This document shows positions 7,832 to 17,149 of a DNA stretch of 58,019 bases, one piece after another. Numbering within the stretch: the first letter of the stretch is position 1; every line of letters starts with the position of its first letter. The stretch lies in NCBI GenBank assembly GCA_017506895.1, contig JAFWBV010000005.1:131983-190001 (forward strand), read 5' to 3'. Under the pieces are notes generated by a model that was not told the origin of the DNA, did not search any database, and saw nothing but the letters and a program-made list of their open reading frames with translations. A program made the position numbers and the translations under genes. This DNA is from Candidatus Saccharimonadota bacterium. Lineage in GTDB: Bacteria; Patescibacteriota; Saccharimonadia; Saccharimonadales; Saccharimonadaceae.

Positions 7832-8758
7832 TTATGCTAGACTCCAATTATTGGCTCCGAGAGAGCGTATAGCTCCTTTGATTTCGAGAATAGTAATTGT
7901 TTCATTAAATAACTCTGGCGGAAGATGAGTACTAGCCATGATATCTTCACCAGAACGAAGCCCAGTAGCTAAGGCTTGGATAATCGCAGTCTCAAGATCA
8001 TTATCGCCAAACAATTTATGTTGCGCAAGGTGACGTCTTTTCTTTAGAAATTCTTCTGGGAATAATAATTCTAGAAGATCCTTAGGGTCAGTATATGGTA
8101 AAGCTCCTTGTTTTATAAGCTTGTTGCATCCCTGAGAATAAGGATTCGTGATGTTGCCGGGAACCGCAAAGACGGTTTTGCCTTGATTAATGGCGTGGGT
8201 GGCAGTATTTAAAGAGCCAGACTTTTCGGCTGCTTCTACTACAACTACTATATCTGATAATCCGGAAATGATGCGATTACGCTCGAGAAAACTCACTTTT
8301 GGGAAGACCTTTTCGTCTGGAGCATATTCTGAAATAATAGCACCGCCTTTATCGATAATTTCGCGAGCCAAAGACGTGTGTTCCTTGGGGTAAATCCGAT
8401 TTATCGGAGTACCCAGAACTGCAACCGTTTGACCTTTGGCAGCCAAACAGCCCTTGTGCGCTATACTATCTATACCAAAAGCTAGGCCAGAAATAATAAC
8501 CACATTGTGTTTAGCCAATTCGTAGGCCAAATGATAGGCGATTTCTTCGCCGTATTTAGTATTATGACGAGACCCCACGATGGCAACGGTTTTAAAAGCT
8601 TCATAATTACCATCTTTTGACATATTTTCTGGTAATTTTCCACGAAAATACAATGTTTTATGCTTAAGCGCAATAGGCTCTAACTTCTCTGTAAAAACGT
8701 GCTCTTGGGGTGAAATTTGATTGATTTTTGTAAAAAAGTCTGTAAAAAGTGTTGACAT
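7832..8758 (-). CDS. dprA: DNA-processing protein DprA (Smf)
   Basis: Loads RecA on incoming single-stranded DNA during transformation. The Rossmann-type core has AIVGSRHNTKYGEE, ISGLAFGIDSIAHKG and VLGTPINRIYPKEH. The C-terminus is winged-helix-like. The start chosen is the ATG at 8758 (309 aa), preceded by AGGAGAAAAT; upstream in-frame codons would run into the divergent promoter. The ATG overlaps the -35 box (8752-8757) of the divergent RNA gene. It implies natural DNA uptake, which fits a reduced genome that scavenges nucleic acids. Confidence 0.93.
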   Translation of the reverse strand: MSTLFTDFFTKINQISPQEHVFTEKLEPIALKHKTLYFRGKLPENMSKDGNYEAFKTVAIVGSRHNTKYGEEIAYHLAYELAKHNVVIISGLAFGIDSIAHKGCLAAKGQTVAVLGTPINRIYPKEHTSLAREIIDKGGAIISEYAPDEKVFPKVSFLERNRIISGLSDIVVVVEAAEKSGSLNTATHAINQGKTVFAVPGNITNPYSQGCNKLIKQGALPYTDPKDLLELLFPEEFLKKRRHLAQHKLFGDNDLETAIIQALATGLRSGEDIMASTHLPPELFNETITILEIKGAIRSLGANNWSLA

Positions 8759-8780
8759 ATTTTCTCCTGTATGATATAAT
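8752..8780 (+). promoter_or_regulatory. Perfect consensus promoter of an RNA gene
   Basis: TTGACA (8752-8757), exactly 17 bases, TATAAT (8775-8780). It is a full sigma-70 consensus and, with the 46851-46879 promoter, the best in the window. It drives the structured RNA that begins around 8787. Confidence 0.9.
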
Positions 8781-8786
8781 AAAAGC

Positions 8787-9098
8787 AGTTGGGGCTTGAA
8801 AAAGCTCCACACCGCACCTAAATAAGTTATAATTTCAGCTATACTACTCGTAGTGTAGCAGAAATTGCGAGCTTTTGAAACCCTTTCTGGCTTGGAATTT
8901 CTTCATGGTTCTCAAGTTTTATAAGTATTACCTCCACTTTTGAAAGGACAGCTTCGAAGGCTTAGCAATCCCTCTAACCGGCGGGCCCCAATTTTGTGTG
9001 AGGTGGGTCGCGCTTCCGGGGTCTCTCCCGGTATAGTGAGAAGCGTTAGAGGGCCAAAATACCCTCAGGTGATGCCCACCCTTACCTGAGGGTTTTTT
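8787..9098 (+). ncRNA. Unidentified structured RNA gene, about 310 nt
   Basis: Bounded by a perfect promoter and an intrinsic terminator (9061-9098), with no plausible ORF. Hairpins: GGGGCTT/AAGCTCC (8791-8808); a long stem AATTTC-GCTATACTAC with GTAGTGTAGC-GAAATT (8831-8866, one unpaired A on each side); and CCCTCTAAC (8970-8978) with GTTAGAGGG (9045-9053) enclosing GCTTC/GAAGC and CCGGG/CCCGG. The size and promoter suit a housekeeping RNA, but I could not find the RNase P core GAGGAAAGTCC, the tmRNA T-loop or the SRP GGAAGGAAGCAGC motif. It could be a divergent member of one of these or a new RNA. Confidence 0.75.
9061..9098 (+). terminator. Terminator of the 8787-9098 RNA gene
   Basis: ACCCTCAGGT (9061-9070) and ACCTGAGGGT (9084-9093) followed by TTTTT; a perfect 10-bp stem. 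Confidence 0.9.
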
Positions 9099-9135
9099 GA
9101 TGCTTGTGCTTGCACGGTGTGATATCATAATATAT

Positions 9136-11535
9136 ATGGCAAAAAATTTAGTGATAGTAGAGAGCCCAGCCAAGGCTCACACAATTGAAAAATATCTGGG
9201 GTCAGATTTTAAGGTGCTGGCTTCGGTTGGGCATATCCGGAAGGATGTTGAAGTTGACAAAAATACTTTTGACGTCAAATACGAAATAGACCCTGAGCAC
9301 AAAGCTATTATCACTGACTTGAAGCGTGAAGCTAAAAAAGCAGACAAAATTTGGCTCGCTACCGATGAAGACCGCGAGGGAGAATCAATTTCGTGGCATC
9401 TTTGCGAAGTTTTGAAACTCCCCAAAAATACTGCTAGAATAACTTTTCATGAAATTACGAAACCGGCGCTGGAATCAGCAATTAAGAATCCGAGAACTGT
9501 AGATATGGATATGGTCTCGTCTCAGCAAGCGAGACAGACTTTGGATATGCTGGTAGGCTATGACTTATCTGGTGTAGTACGAAAAAAAGTACCCGGCGCT
9601 ATTTCGGCTGGTCGCGTGCAATCTCCAGCCTTAAGATTGGTTGTAGAGAGAGAAAATGAAATCGAAAAGTTCGAGTCGAAATTCAGTTTTAAGGTAACCG
9701 GTGAATTTGCTACAAATAATACATCGTTTTTAGCTAACTATGATAATCAGGCACCAGAAACCGAAAACGAAGCAGAGTTGCTACTCAAGACTTTGTCTGA
9801 TGCGCATTTTGTTGTTGATAGTGTTGAGAATACGGAAGCAACGAGAGCGAACCCTACACCATTTACTACTGCGGCTCTCCAAATCGAGGCCAACTCTAAG
9901 TTGGGTTTTTCGTCACGCACAACAATGTCTGCCGCACAAAATCTTTATCAGGCTGGCTTGATTACTTATCACAGAACTGATTCTTTAAATTTATCCTCTC
10001 AAGCTATTGGTTTAATTTCAAGTTATATTGAAAGAACATTTGGAAAGAATTACTTAAAAGTGCGACATTTTAAGACCAAAGACGCGTCTGCACAAGAGGC
10101 GCATGAAGCAATTCGTCCAACCGATATTACAAAAACAGTGGCAGGGAAGACCGAATACGAGAAGAAGCTCTATAAACTGATTTGGTCACGTACTATTGCT
10201 ACACAAATGGCAAATGCTAAGGTTGCAAAAACTACTATCAAAATAGCTGCCGACACACCAAACAAAGACTCGTTTACAGCTAAAGGTGAAGTGGTGGTGT
10301 TTGATGGCTTCCTTAAAGTTTATGGAAAAAGTAAGGATCTGGAATTACCTAAGGTCACTAAAGGTGACAGACTAAACTGCTTGGCTATCAATGCAAGACA
10401 ATCATTTGCAAAACCACCGGCAAGATACACTGAAGGTTCGCTGGTTAAAAAGCTGGAAGAGCTTGGTATAGGTAGACCATCAACCTACGCATCGATTATG
10501 ACCGCCATCCAAGCAAGAAACTATGTAGTAAAAGGCGAGTCGGATGGGGAAGAACGAGAAGTAGTTGAATTATCTGTAACACCGGCACGATCTGGCTCTG
10601 AAAATGTAACTATTAAAAAGAAAGTCGATAAGGAAAAATATGGAGCTAATAAGGATAAGTTGATTCCTACACCTATCGGAGAATTAGTGTCTGGATTTTT
10701 GACAGAGAATTTTAATAGTATTGTAGATTATAAGTTCACCGCTAATATTGAGAAAGATTTAGACTTGATTGCCGATGCGAAACTTGAACGGGTGAAGATG
10801 CTAAAAGATTTCTATAAACCTTTCCGAGATACCGTATTACAGGCCGACGGAGTAGAACGTTATAATAATGCAAGATTGCTAGGCCATCATCCGGAAACTG
10901 GACAACCAATTTACGCCAAAGTTGGCAAGAAAGGTGGTTTTATCCAGATGGGCGATAATAGCGAGCAAAAAAACAAAAAAACAGATGAAAAACCTCGCTT
11001 TGCACCACTACCAAAACGCAAAACCGTTAAAACAGTGACTCTTGAACAAGCCTTAAAACAGTTAGAACTACCTGCTTTACCGCGAGAATTAGGCACTGCA
11101 CCGGATGGAACTGTAATTATTGTCTCAAATGGGCCATTCGGTCCTTTCCTAAGAGGTGGAAAATATAACATTTCCATCAAGGATTCTGACCCTTATACAA
11201 TTTCTTTTGAAGAAGCTTTGCCTATTTATCAAGCTAAAATTGATTCAATTATCGCAGATTGGGGGGATGTAATGATTATTAATGGAGTTTATGGTCCGTA
11301 TATTAAGGGGCCTGGACGTCGAAATAACGTCAGAATCCCAAAAGAAACGGATCCAAAATCTATTACTGAAGAAAAAGCTCGCGAGATGCTAGAGAATAAG
11401 CCAAAAACTAGAAGGGGAGTAAGGGGTGGCCGAAAGAAAAAGACATCCACGAAATCTGCTAAAAAATCGACTAGAACCACTAAAACAACAGCTAAGAAAT
11501 CAACAAAGAAAAAATCGGCTAAAAGCCGGAAATAG
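9136..11535 (+). CDS. topA: DNA topoisomerase I
   Basis: Type IA topoisomerase that relaxes negative supercoils. The TOPRIM domain starts at residue 1 (NLVIVESPAKAHTIEKYLG) and contains DEDREGES. The catalytic Tyr lies in LITYHRTDS near residue 277. C-terminal Gly-rich repeats (GPFGPFLRGGKYN, GVYGPYIKGPG) replace cysteine zinc ribbons, and the protein ends in a Lys/Thr/Ser-rich tail of about 45 residues, as in actinobacterial enzymes. 799 aa from the ATG at 9136; a TATCAT -10 ends seven bases before it, so it is probably leaderless. Confidence 0.95.
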   Translation: MAKNLVIVESPAKAHTIEKYLGSDFKVLASVGHIRKDVEVDKNTFDVKYEIDPEHKAIITDLKREAKKADKIWLATDEDREGESISWHLCEVLKLPKNTARITFHEITKPALESAIKNPRTVDMDMVSSQQARQTLDMLVGYDLSGVVRKKVPGAISAGRVQSPALRLVVERENEIEKFESKFSFKVTGEFATNNTSFLANYDNQAPETENEAELLLKTLSDAHFVVDSVENTEATRANPTPFTTAALQIEANSKLGFSSRTTMSAAQNLYQAGLITYHRTDSLNLSSQAIGLISSYIERTFGKNYLKVRHFKTKDASAQEAHEAIRPTDITKTVAGKTEYEKKLYKLIWSRTIATQMANAKVAKTTIKIAADTPNKDSFTAKGEVVVFDGFLKVYGKSKDLELPKVTKGDRLNCLAINARQSFAKPPARYTEGSLVKKLEELGIGRPSTYASIMTAIQARNYVVKGESDGEEREVVELSVTPARSGSENVTIKKKVDKEKYGANKDKLIPTPIGELVSGFLTENFNSIVDYKFTANIEKDLDLIADAKLERVKMLKDFYKPFRDTVLQADGVERYNNARLLGHHPETGQPIYAKVGKKGGFIQMGDNSEQKNKKTDEKPRFAPLPKRKTVKTVTLEQALKQLELPALPRELGTAPDGTVIIVSNGPFGPFLRGGKYNISIKDSDPYTISFEEALPIYQAKIDSIIADWGDVMIINGVYGPYIKGPGRRNNVRIPKETDPKSITEEKAREMLENKPKTRRGVRGGRKKKTSTKSAKKSTRTTKTTAKKSTKKKSAKSRK

Positions 11536-11772
11536 CATAGGGTTGCTCTAAAAACCATTGACATTTTTTGGAATCATTTTTAATACTTGGCAATTATTTT
11601 ACAATATTTTTTTTAAAATGTTTATGTTTTTAATATTTTTTTTAATATTTGTAAAAAATGTGCTACAATATATGTAGAATATAATAATTTCCATAGTTGA
11701 CGTACCGTCGAAATTATGATATTATAGTACTTATTGACAGTAATAACAGTGGTGGAAAAAAGAAAGGTACAG
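11536..11772. other. AT-rich promoter region between topA and the HARE-HTH gene
   Basis: About 240 bp without a gene, dominated by runs of T and A. Several TAATAT or TATAAT-like boxes are present (for example around 11688 and 11721), too many to single one out. No terminator with a GC-rich stem is visible after topA. Confidence 0.5.
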
Positions 11773-12801
11773 ATGGATCAAAACGCAGAAACCCTAGAAA
11801 AAGCAATTTCTGGAAGCCTGAAAATAATCGAACAAGACCGAGAAAAGGAAATTATTTCTCGTCGTTTTGGTTTGACTGGCAACAAAGAGACACTTGAGCA
11901 AATAGGCGATATGCTTTCTATTACTAGAGAGCGCGTAAGACAACTAGAGAAAGCTATTTTGATTCGTTTGCAAATTTCTGCTGAAGAAGATCAAATACCT
12001 GAACTCAATGCTGCCGAAAAACTTTTAATTCGTAATCTTATTGAAATGGGTCGTGTTGCCAAGGTTTCAGCTTTAGCTGATAAGGTTTATGGGCGGAAGA
12101 CGACTGCAAAAGAACAGACTGGTATCGTTTTTATTGCTACTTTTTCAAAGAGTTTGACCGTGATTGATGAAAATGATAAATATTACTGCTCGGTCGGAAT
12201 TGCTGACTACGGTAATAGCTTGGAAGTTAAAGCTAAAGTTGACGAGATCGTCAAATTGATAAGGGCCAACAAGGAACCAATGACGATTGACGAGTTGGAC
12301 GAGAAATTGAACTATGAGCACCCTGACTATATTAAGGCGATTGCTTCTATTTCTAAACTTCTAGCTCATCTTAATGGTAAATGGGGTCTTTCTAAGTGGC
12401 CGTCCGTGAATCCTAAGAATATTCGCGATAAGATTTATGTTATCCTTGAAACAAAAAAGGAACCATTACATTTTTCAACAATCGCAAAAGAGATCAGGGA
12501 ATCTAACTTTAAGCGTAAAAATGTTACCGTACAAGCCATTCACAACGAGCTAATCAAGGATGATAGATTTGTATTAATTGGCCGCGGAGTATATGCGTTG
12601 TCTAATTGGGGCTACAAAAAGGGAACTATCGCGGACGTTATTCAGTTGATTTTGACTAAGGCAGAAAGACCATTGACGAGAGAAGAAATCGTCAAGCACG
12701 TTTTACATGTTCGTAGGGTAAAAGAAACTACAGTCTTATTAAATTTACAGAATAAGAAATTATTTAAGAAAGTTGATAAAAACTTATATACGCTAGCATA
12801 A
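11773..12801 (+). CDS. Sigma-70 region 4 / HARE-HTH regulator
   Basis: A 342-aa protein. Residues about 25-75 match sigma-70 region 4: RRFGL, then ETLEQIGDMLSITRERVRQLE, the -35-recognition helix-turn-helix. No region 2 is present, so it is not a complete sigma factor. The C-terminal half has two or three winged-helix segments of HARE-HTH type, the domain of the RNA polymerase delta subunit (for example PLHFSTIAKEIRES and RPLTREEIVKHVL). ATG 11773 follows AAAGG. It probably works with RNA polymerase. It lies 19 bp before the coupling ATPase. Confidence 0.85.
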   Translation: MDQNAETLEKAISGSLKIIEQDREKEIISRRFGLTGNKETLEQIGDMLSITRERVRQLEKAILIRLQISAEEDQIPELNAAEKLLIRNLIEMGRVAKVSALADKVYGRKTTAKEQTGIVFIATFSKSLTVIDENDKYYCSVGIADYGNSLEVKAKVDEIVKLIRANKEPMTIDELDEKLNYEHPDYIKAIASISKLLAHLNGKWGLSKWPSVNPKNIRDKIYVILETKKEPLHFSTIAKEIRESNFKRKNVTVQAIHNELIKDDRFVLIGRGVYALSNWGYKKGTIADVIQLILTKAERPLTREEIVKHVLHVRRVKETTVLLNLQNKKLFKKVDKNLYTLA

Positions 12802-12820
12802 TATATGGTAGAATAATGGT

Positions 12821-15800
12821 ATGGAAGAGATTATACATTTTATTTTAATGCCGATATTCTGGATTCCGGTGGTAGGATTATTGGCATTTTTGACGTATCG
12901 CAATTACAAAAAACTTAATAGATTAAAAGTATTAAATGTAGACTCCGTACTATTAATGCTCGAAATACCGAGAACTAATGATAAAAAAGAACTAGCGGCA
13001 GAGCAGCTTTTTGCATCTCTTCATGGGATTTTGCGCGATAAGCAGGAATTAAAAAACTCTGGTGGCGTCCAGGAACATTTGTCATTTGAGATTGTTTCTA
13101 CGTCTGGGCAAATCCGTTTTTATGTGTGGGTGCCAAAAATTTTGCAAAGTTTTGTGGAAGGACAAATATATTCACAATATCCGACAGTACAAATCTATAA
13201 AATGAATGAAGACTATGTCGACAACAGGGAAAAGTATCCAGTAATTTATTCGACAGAGTTAGGGTTGGTTGATAATGAAGTCTTACCTATTAAAACATTT
13301 GACACCTTCGAGGTGGATCCACTTGCCGGTATTACTGGTACACTTGCTAAACTAAACCCCGATAATTCGGAAGAGCTGTGGATTCAAATCTTAACAAGGC
13401 CAATTCCTGACGATTGGCACAAAACTACCACGGATAAATGGATAAAACGGGTTAAAGCGGGGACTAAAACCTTGTTTGCTGGAACCGGCATAGATTGGAC
13501 TTATATTGGTGAGATTTTGTTAGCGTTATTTCGTCCACCAGCAGGGGGAACTAATTCTGAAGTAAAAATTGAATTGTCGGAAAGAGATAAAACTAGAATT
13601 GCAAAAGCCGAAGAAAAAGCCACAAAGCTCGGTTACGAAGTAAAAATACGTTTAGCATACCTAGGACAGAACGAAACAGATGCTAGACTCAATATGCAGG
13701 CTTTGGTTGGGACTTTTAAGCAGTATAATTCTACAAATTTGAACGGTTTTAAGCAACTGGGTGGTAGCTTTAATAAGGAGGATTTAGACTCCTATAAAAT
13801 GCGGCAGTTTTCTAATCACGGCTTTATTTTAAACATTTCAGAATTAGCTTCAGTGTATCATTTACCACATACTTCCGTAGAAACGCCTAATATTGTTTGG
13901 GCAACATCTAAAACTGCTGAGCCACCAGCGAAACTTCCGGTTTTAACTGGTGAACTTTCAAACGATGAGAACGTTTCAGCCTTTGGATTGACCAATTTCC
14001 GTGGTATTAACCACCAATTCGGCCTTTTGCGTCGGGATCGTTCGCGCCATGTTTATATCATTGGTCAAACAGGGGCAGGGAAAAGTGGTTTATTGGAGCT
14101 TTTGGCATTATCTGATGTGTTTTATAACCAGGGGTATTGTATTATTGACCCGCATGGCGACTTTGCGATTGATAATCTAAGGTTTGTGCCAGAATCGCGC
14201 ATAAACGATGTAGTATACTTTAATCCTGCAGATACGGCTTTTCCGGTAGCATTTAATCCGCTTGAAGTTTATGACCCGGCTAAAAAACCAAATGTCTGCT
14301 CGGAAGTAATTGGCGTTCTTAAGCGAATGTTCGGGGATTCGTGGGGGCCGAGACTTGAGCATATTCTCCGTTATACTTTGCTAGCCTTGCTAGATCGACC
14401 TTCTACTACTTTACTTGATATTTCTAGACTACTAACGGATAAAGACTTTCGTAAGGAAACTTTAGACTACTGCCAAGATGTCACGGTACTGCAGTTCTGG
14501 AAACATGAATTTGGCCAATGGAATGAAAAACAAGTTAATGAATCAATTGCGCCAGTTTTAAATAAGGTTGGCGCTTTCACGGCTAATCCGATTATTCGTA
14601 ACATTATTGGGCAGCCAAAATCTTCGTTTGATATCAGAAAAATCATGGATGAAGGTAAAATATTAGTGGTTAATCTATCAAAAGGTTTGATTGGTGAAGA
14701 CAATGCAGCAATTCTGGGCGCGTTCCTAGTAACTAAGGTACAACTTGCGGCTATGTCGCGTTCTGATATCCCAGACGTTAAGGATAGACGTCCATTCTAT
14801 TTGTATGTGGATGAGTTCCAAAACTTTGCGACAGACTCGTTTGCTGTAATTCTATCAGAAGCGCGTAAATATGGCCTAAATTTGACCGTTGCTAACCAAT
14901 ACGTGGCACAGATGACTGATTCTGTGCGCGATGCGGTATTTGGTAACGTTGGTACTACGATTTCGTTTAGGGTATCAGCCGACGATGCGCCTATACTCGT
15001 GAAGCAATTCGAACCAACATTTGAAGAATCGGATATTATCCAACTTAATAATCGCCATTTTGTCATTTCCATGATAATCGGTGGCGAAAAAGTTCCAGCT
15101 TTCTCTGCAACTACTCTGTCGATTCCTGACACGCCTGCTGACAACCTAGAAGCTATTATTGCTCATTCTAGAGAGTATTACGCGCGGCCAAGACTTGAAG
15201 TCGAAAAAGAAATACGGGAGACAATAGAACAATCTGAGAAGTATAAAAAAGAGCTTGCGGATTCAGGAAGACAACCAAGTGAACCGAAACTCATAATTGA
15301 CACAAAAGCAAACCCGGTCTTTAGGCCGATATCTAATGAAAGGAAGAATAATTCGGCGCGAACCAATAATGCTACCGAACATAAACCGAACATAAAATAT
15401 CAACCTTCGCCCCAAGCAGATTTACGCAAATCTGGCTTAAGCCCAAATGCGGCCGAAGGTAAAGAAAGGTTAGGATTAAAAGATTTAGCAAGCCTGGTTG
15501 CTGGAAAAGTTGATAATGATAATAAACAGGGAAATACTAAGGAAAATTCGCAGAACGACAAAAAAGGGAAACGTAACAAAAAATCGACAATAAAGAAAGG
15601 GAAAAATCGTTTCGAGAAAAAATCTACCCCTGTAGTTCCCCCTGTTATAGCTCCTGAAAATAAAGAGCCGATATTCTCCCCTGTTCGTCCAGAGATAGAA
15701 TACCAAGAAAAATCGACTGTCACGATTAATCCATCACACAATTCTTTACCCCTGTCTACCCCTGTTAAAAGGACTGACAACTTTGCGGATACAGATAATT

Positions 15801-15832
15801 CAGTAGACGGATTTTTAAGTATTAAACATTAG
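12821..15832 (+). CDS. TraG/TraD/VirB4-like type IV secretion DNA-transfer ATPase
   Basis: A 1003-aa protein with a hydrophobic N-terminal segment (residues 5-24) and a roughly 350-residue membrane-proximal domain. A P-loop ATPase follows with Walker A IIGQTGAGKS near residue 417 and Walker B LYVDEFQNF near 662. After about residue 800 there is a long disordered Lys/Asn/Pro-rich tail. The layout matches conjugative coupling or T4SS ATPases used by Saccharibacteria. TAGAAT ends six bases before the ATG. No other T4SS genes lie beside it here. A 9-bp stem terminator follows at 15865-15897. Confidence 0.85.
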   Translation: MEEIIHFILMPIFWIPVVGLLAFLTYRNYKKLNRLKVLNVDSVLLMLEIPRTNDKKELAAEQLFASLHGILRDKQELKNSGGVQEHLSFEIVSTSGQIRFYVWVPKILQSFVEGQIYSQYPTVQIYKMNEDYVDNREKYPVIYSTELGLVDNEVLPIKTFDTFEVDPLAGITGTLAKLNPDNSEELWIQILTRPIPDDWHKTTTDKWIKRVKAGTKTLFAGTGIDWTYIGEILLALFRPPAGGTNSEVKIELSERDKTRIAKAEEKATKLGYEVKIRLAYLGQNETDARLNMQALVGTFKQYNSTNLNGFKQLGGSFNKEDLDSYKMRQFSNHGFILNISELASVYHLPHTSVETPNIVWATSKTAEPPAKLPVLTGELSNDENVSAFGLTNFRGINHQFGLLRRDRSRHVYIIGQTGAGKSGLLELLALSDVFYNQGYCIIDPHGDFAIDNLRFVPESRINDVVYFNPADTAFPVAFNPLEVYDPAKKPNVCSEVIGVLKRMFGDSWGPRLEHILRYTLLALLDRPSTTLLDISRLLTDKDFRKETLDYCQDVTVLQFWKHEFGQWNEKQVNESIAPVLNKVGAFTANPIIRNIIGQPKSSFDIRKIMDEGKILVVNLSKGLIGEDNAAILGAFLVTKVQLAAMSRSDIPDVKDRRPFYLYVDEFQNFATDSFAVILSEARKYGLNLTVANQYVAQMTDSVRDAVFGNVGTTISFRVSADDAPILVKQFEPTFEESDIIQLNNRHFVISMIIGGEKVPAFSATTLSIPDTPADNLEAIIAHSREYYARPRLEVEKEIRETIEQSEKYKKELADSGRQPSEPKLIIDTKANPVFRPISNERKNNSARTNNATEHKPNIKYQPSPQADLRKSGLSPNAAEGKERLGLKDLASLVAGKVDNDNKQGNTKENSQNDKKGKRNKKSTIKKGKNRFEKKSTPVVPPVIAPENKEPIFSPVRPEIEYQEKSTVTINPSHNSLPLSTPVKRTDNFADTDNSVDGFLSIKH

Positions 15833-15864
15833 AAATCTAAGAAATAGGGAATAAAGGAAAAAAT

Positions 15865-15897
15865 GAGCTGGGCAAGAATCGCCCAGCTCGGATTTTT
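15865..15897 (+). terminator. Terminator after the coupling ATPase
   Basis: GAGCTGGGC-AAGAATC-GCCCAGCTC and GGATTTTT. Confidence 0.85.
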
Positions 15898-16525
15898 GAA
15901 TTCAAAATAAATATAAATGGATGTCGGTTTTAGCATAAGTTTAATGTCGCACAATGCATATTTTAAGACATAAGCACTTTGGATTTTGGACGGTTAAGTT
16001 ATCGTCTTTTATAAGTGGCAATATAGTGGGTGGGTGTATTTTTGAGCCAGGGCACATTATGACATGGAAAGTTCATTCTATTTTAATTGTTTTAATTGAC
16101 GCTAATAAGCTGCAAATGTTTATTGGTTGCGCATATCTTTAGGCATCTATTATATAGAATTATCACTTTTGTAAAAGAATCTTCTGTTTAACGATACGAG
16201 TTATTGTGCCAATTTGAATGATCGAGCCTTGTCGACTTTACAACAATTTTGGCTGTTATTTAGATTTTTTCATCGTCATTTAGACCCCACCCCTATAATT
16301 GTTGTTTTTTTGTAGCCAAATTTTTTAAATTTGACTTTTCCCCATTTTATTTCCCTTTTTTTGTTTTTCCCTGTTATTTTCTATATTTTGATTCTCTGCT
16401 AGTCAATACAATACTAAAAAGTTAGAACAAAAACCGAACATAAATAGGGCATTACCAGAATTAAACATCCTGAACAAAAACCGAACATTCCCCTTTATAC
16501 TAGTATTCTTGCCCGATAAGAGTCA
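15898..16525. other. Gene-free AT-rich stretch with a 17-bp direct repeat
   Basis: About 630 bp with no credible gene. It holds T-rich runs and two exact copies of GAACAAAAACCGAACAT (16425-16441 and 16472-16488, 47 bp apart). ACCGAACA also occurs twice in the gene-free stretch on the other side of the dcw operon (near 24309 and 24353). The function is unknown; it lies just beyond the 3' end of the operon. Confidence 0.6.
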
Positions 16526-17143
16526 CTATCGCCAGTAGGCCTTATTATCAACACGTAGATCGATGTATTCAAAGTCTGTAATCCCCTGTTCTTCTAGGTA
16601 TTTTAGCATTCGCAGTGCATCTTCGGCCGTAACACCAGCACCCCTGTCAATAATCGTCTTAAGGTACCCATTGTGGTCTTTTAGAAATATATCGACTTCT
16701 CGGATGGCTTGGGGGCGAATGATGGCCCTTACTGGATTTAAACCTAGTTCTTTTAGATCGTATTCGAGTTGGCCAATATACTCTTTCATGCGATTAGTGA
16801 TGGAATTAGCTGAAGATGTTCCTTCATCTATAATCTCGATAGTGGGTGTATAATCTGTGATAGTCGAAGTGGGCTCTTCAATGGAGGGCTCTTTGCTGCT
16901 ACTAATGAAAATAACCAATAAAACTATTGCAGCTATAATCATAACTAGAAAAATAGTAGATGATATCAAAATTCTCAGGGCCTTTTTTTGTTTATCTTTC
17001 TTGCGCGCCAAGGCTCGTTCGTTGGATGTTTCAAGCTTTTCCCTAGTCTCTCCAATTGTACGGCCCAGTCTCATAGTAGATTTTTTGTGTTCACGACGAC
17101 GGACCAACTTGGGGGGCTGATTGTTATTTGTATCGTCTGGCAT
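16526..17143 (-). CDS. FtsQ/DivIB-like division protein
   Basis: A 205-aa bitopic protein: a basic cytoplasmic tail of about 70 residues, one membrane span (about 72-93), and an outside domain that ends in FEYIDLRVDNKAYWR. That ending matches the closing strands of FtsQ/DivIB. It is shorter than typical FtsQ because the POTRA domain is reduced. It is the last gene of the leftward dcw operon, six bases after murG, the usual place for ftsQ. It would act in the division complex with FtsL and FtsI. The gene name is withheld because the similarity is limited. Confidence 0.65.
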   Translation of the reverse strand: MPDDTNNNQPPKLVRRREHKKSTMRLGRTIGETREKLETSNERALARKKDKQKKALRILISSTIFLVMIIAAIVLLVIFISSSKEPSIEEPTSTITDYTPTIEIIDEGTSSANSITNRMKEYIGQLEYDLKELGLNPVRAIIRPQAIREVDIFLKDHNGYLKTIIDRGAGVTAEDALRMLKYLEEQGITDFEYIDLRVDNKAYWR

Positions 17144-17149
17144 TGGGTT

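Noticed and set aside
8928-9173. 81-aa minus-strand frame across the 8787-9098 RNA gene
   Set aside because: It runs through the terminator and promoter elements and has no domain.
15954-16142. 62-aa open frame in the gene-free stretch
   Set aside because: No ribosome site, no -10 box at the right distance, and a composition typical of random AT-rich DNA.
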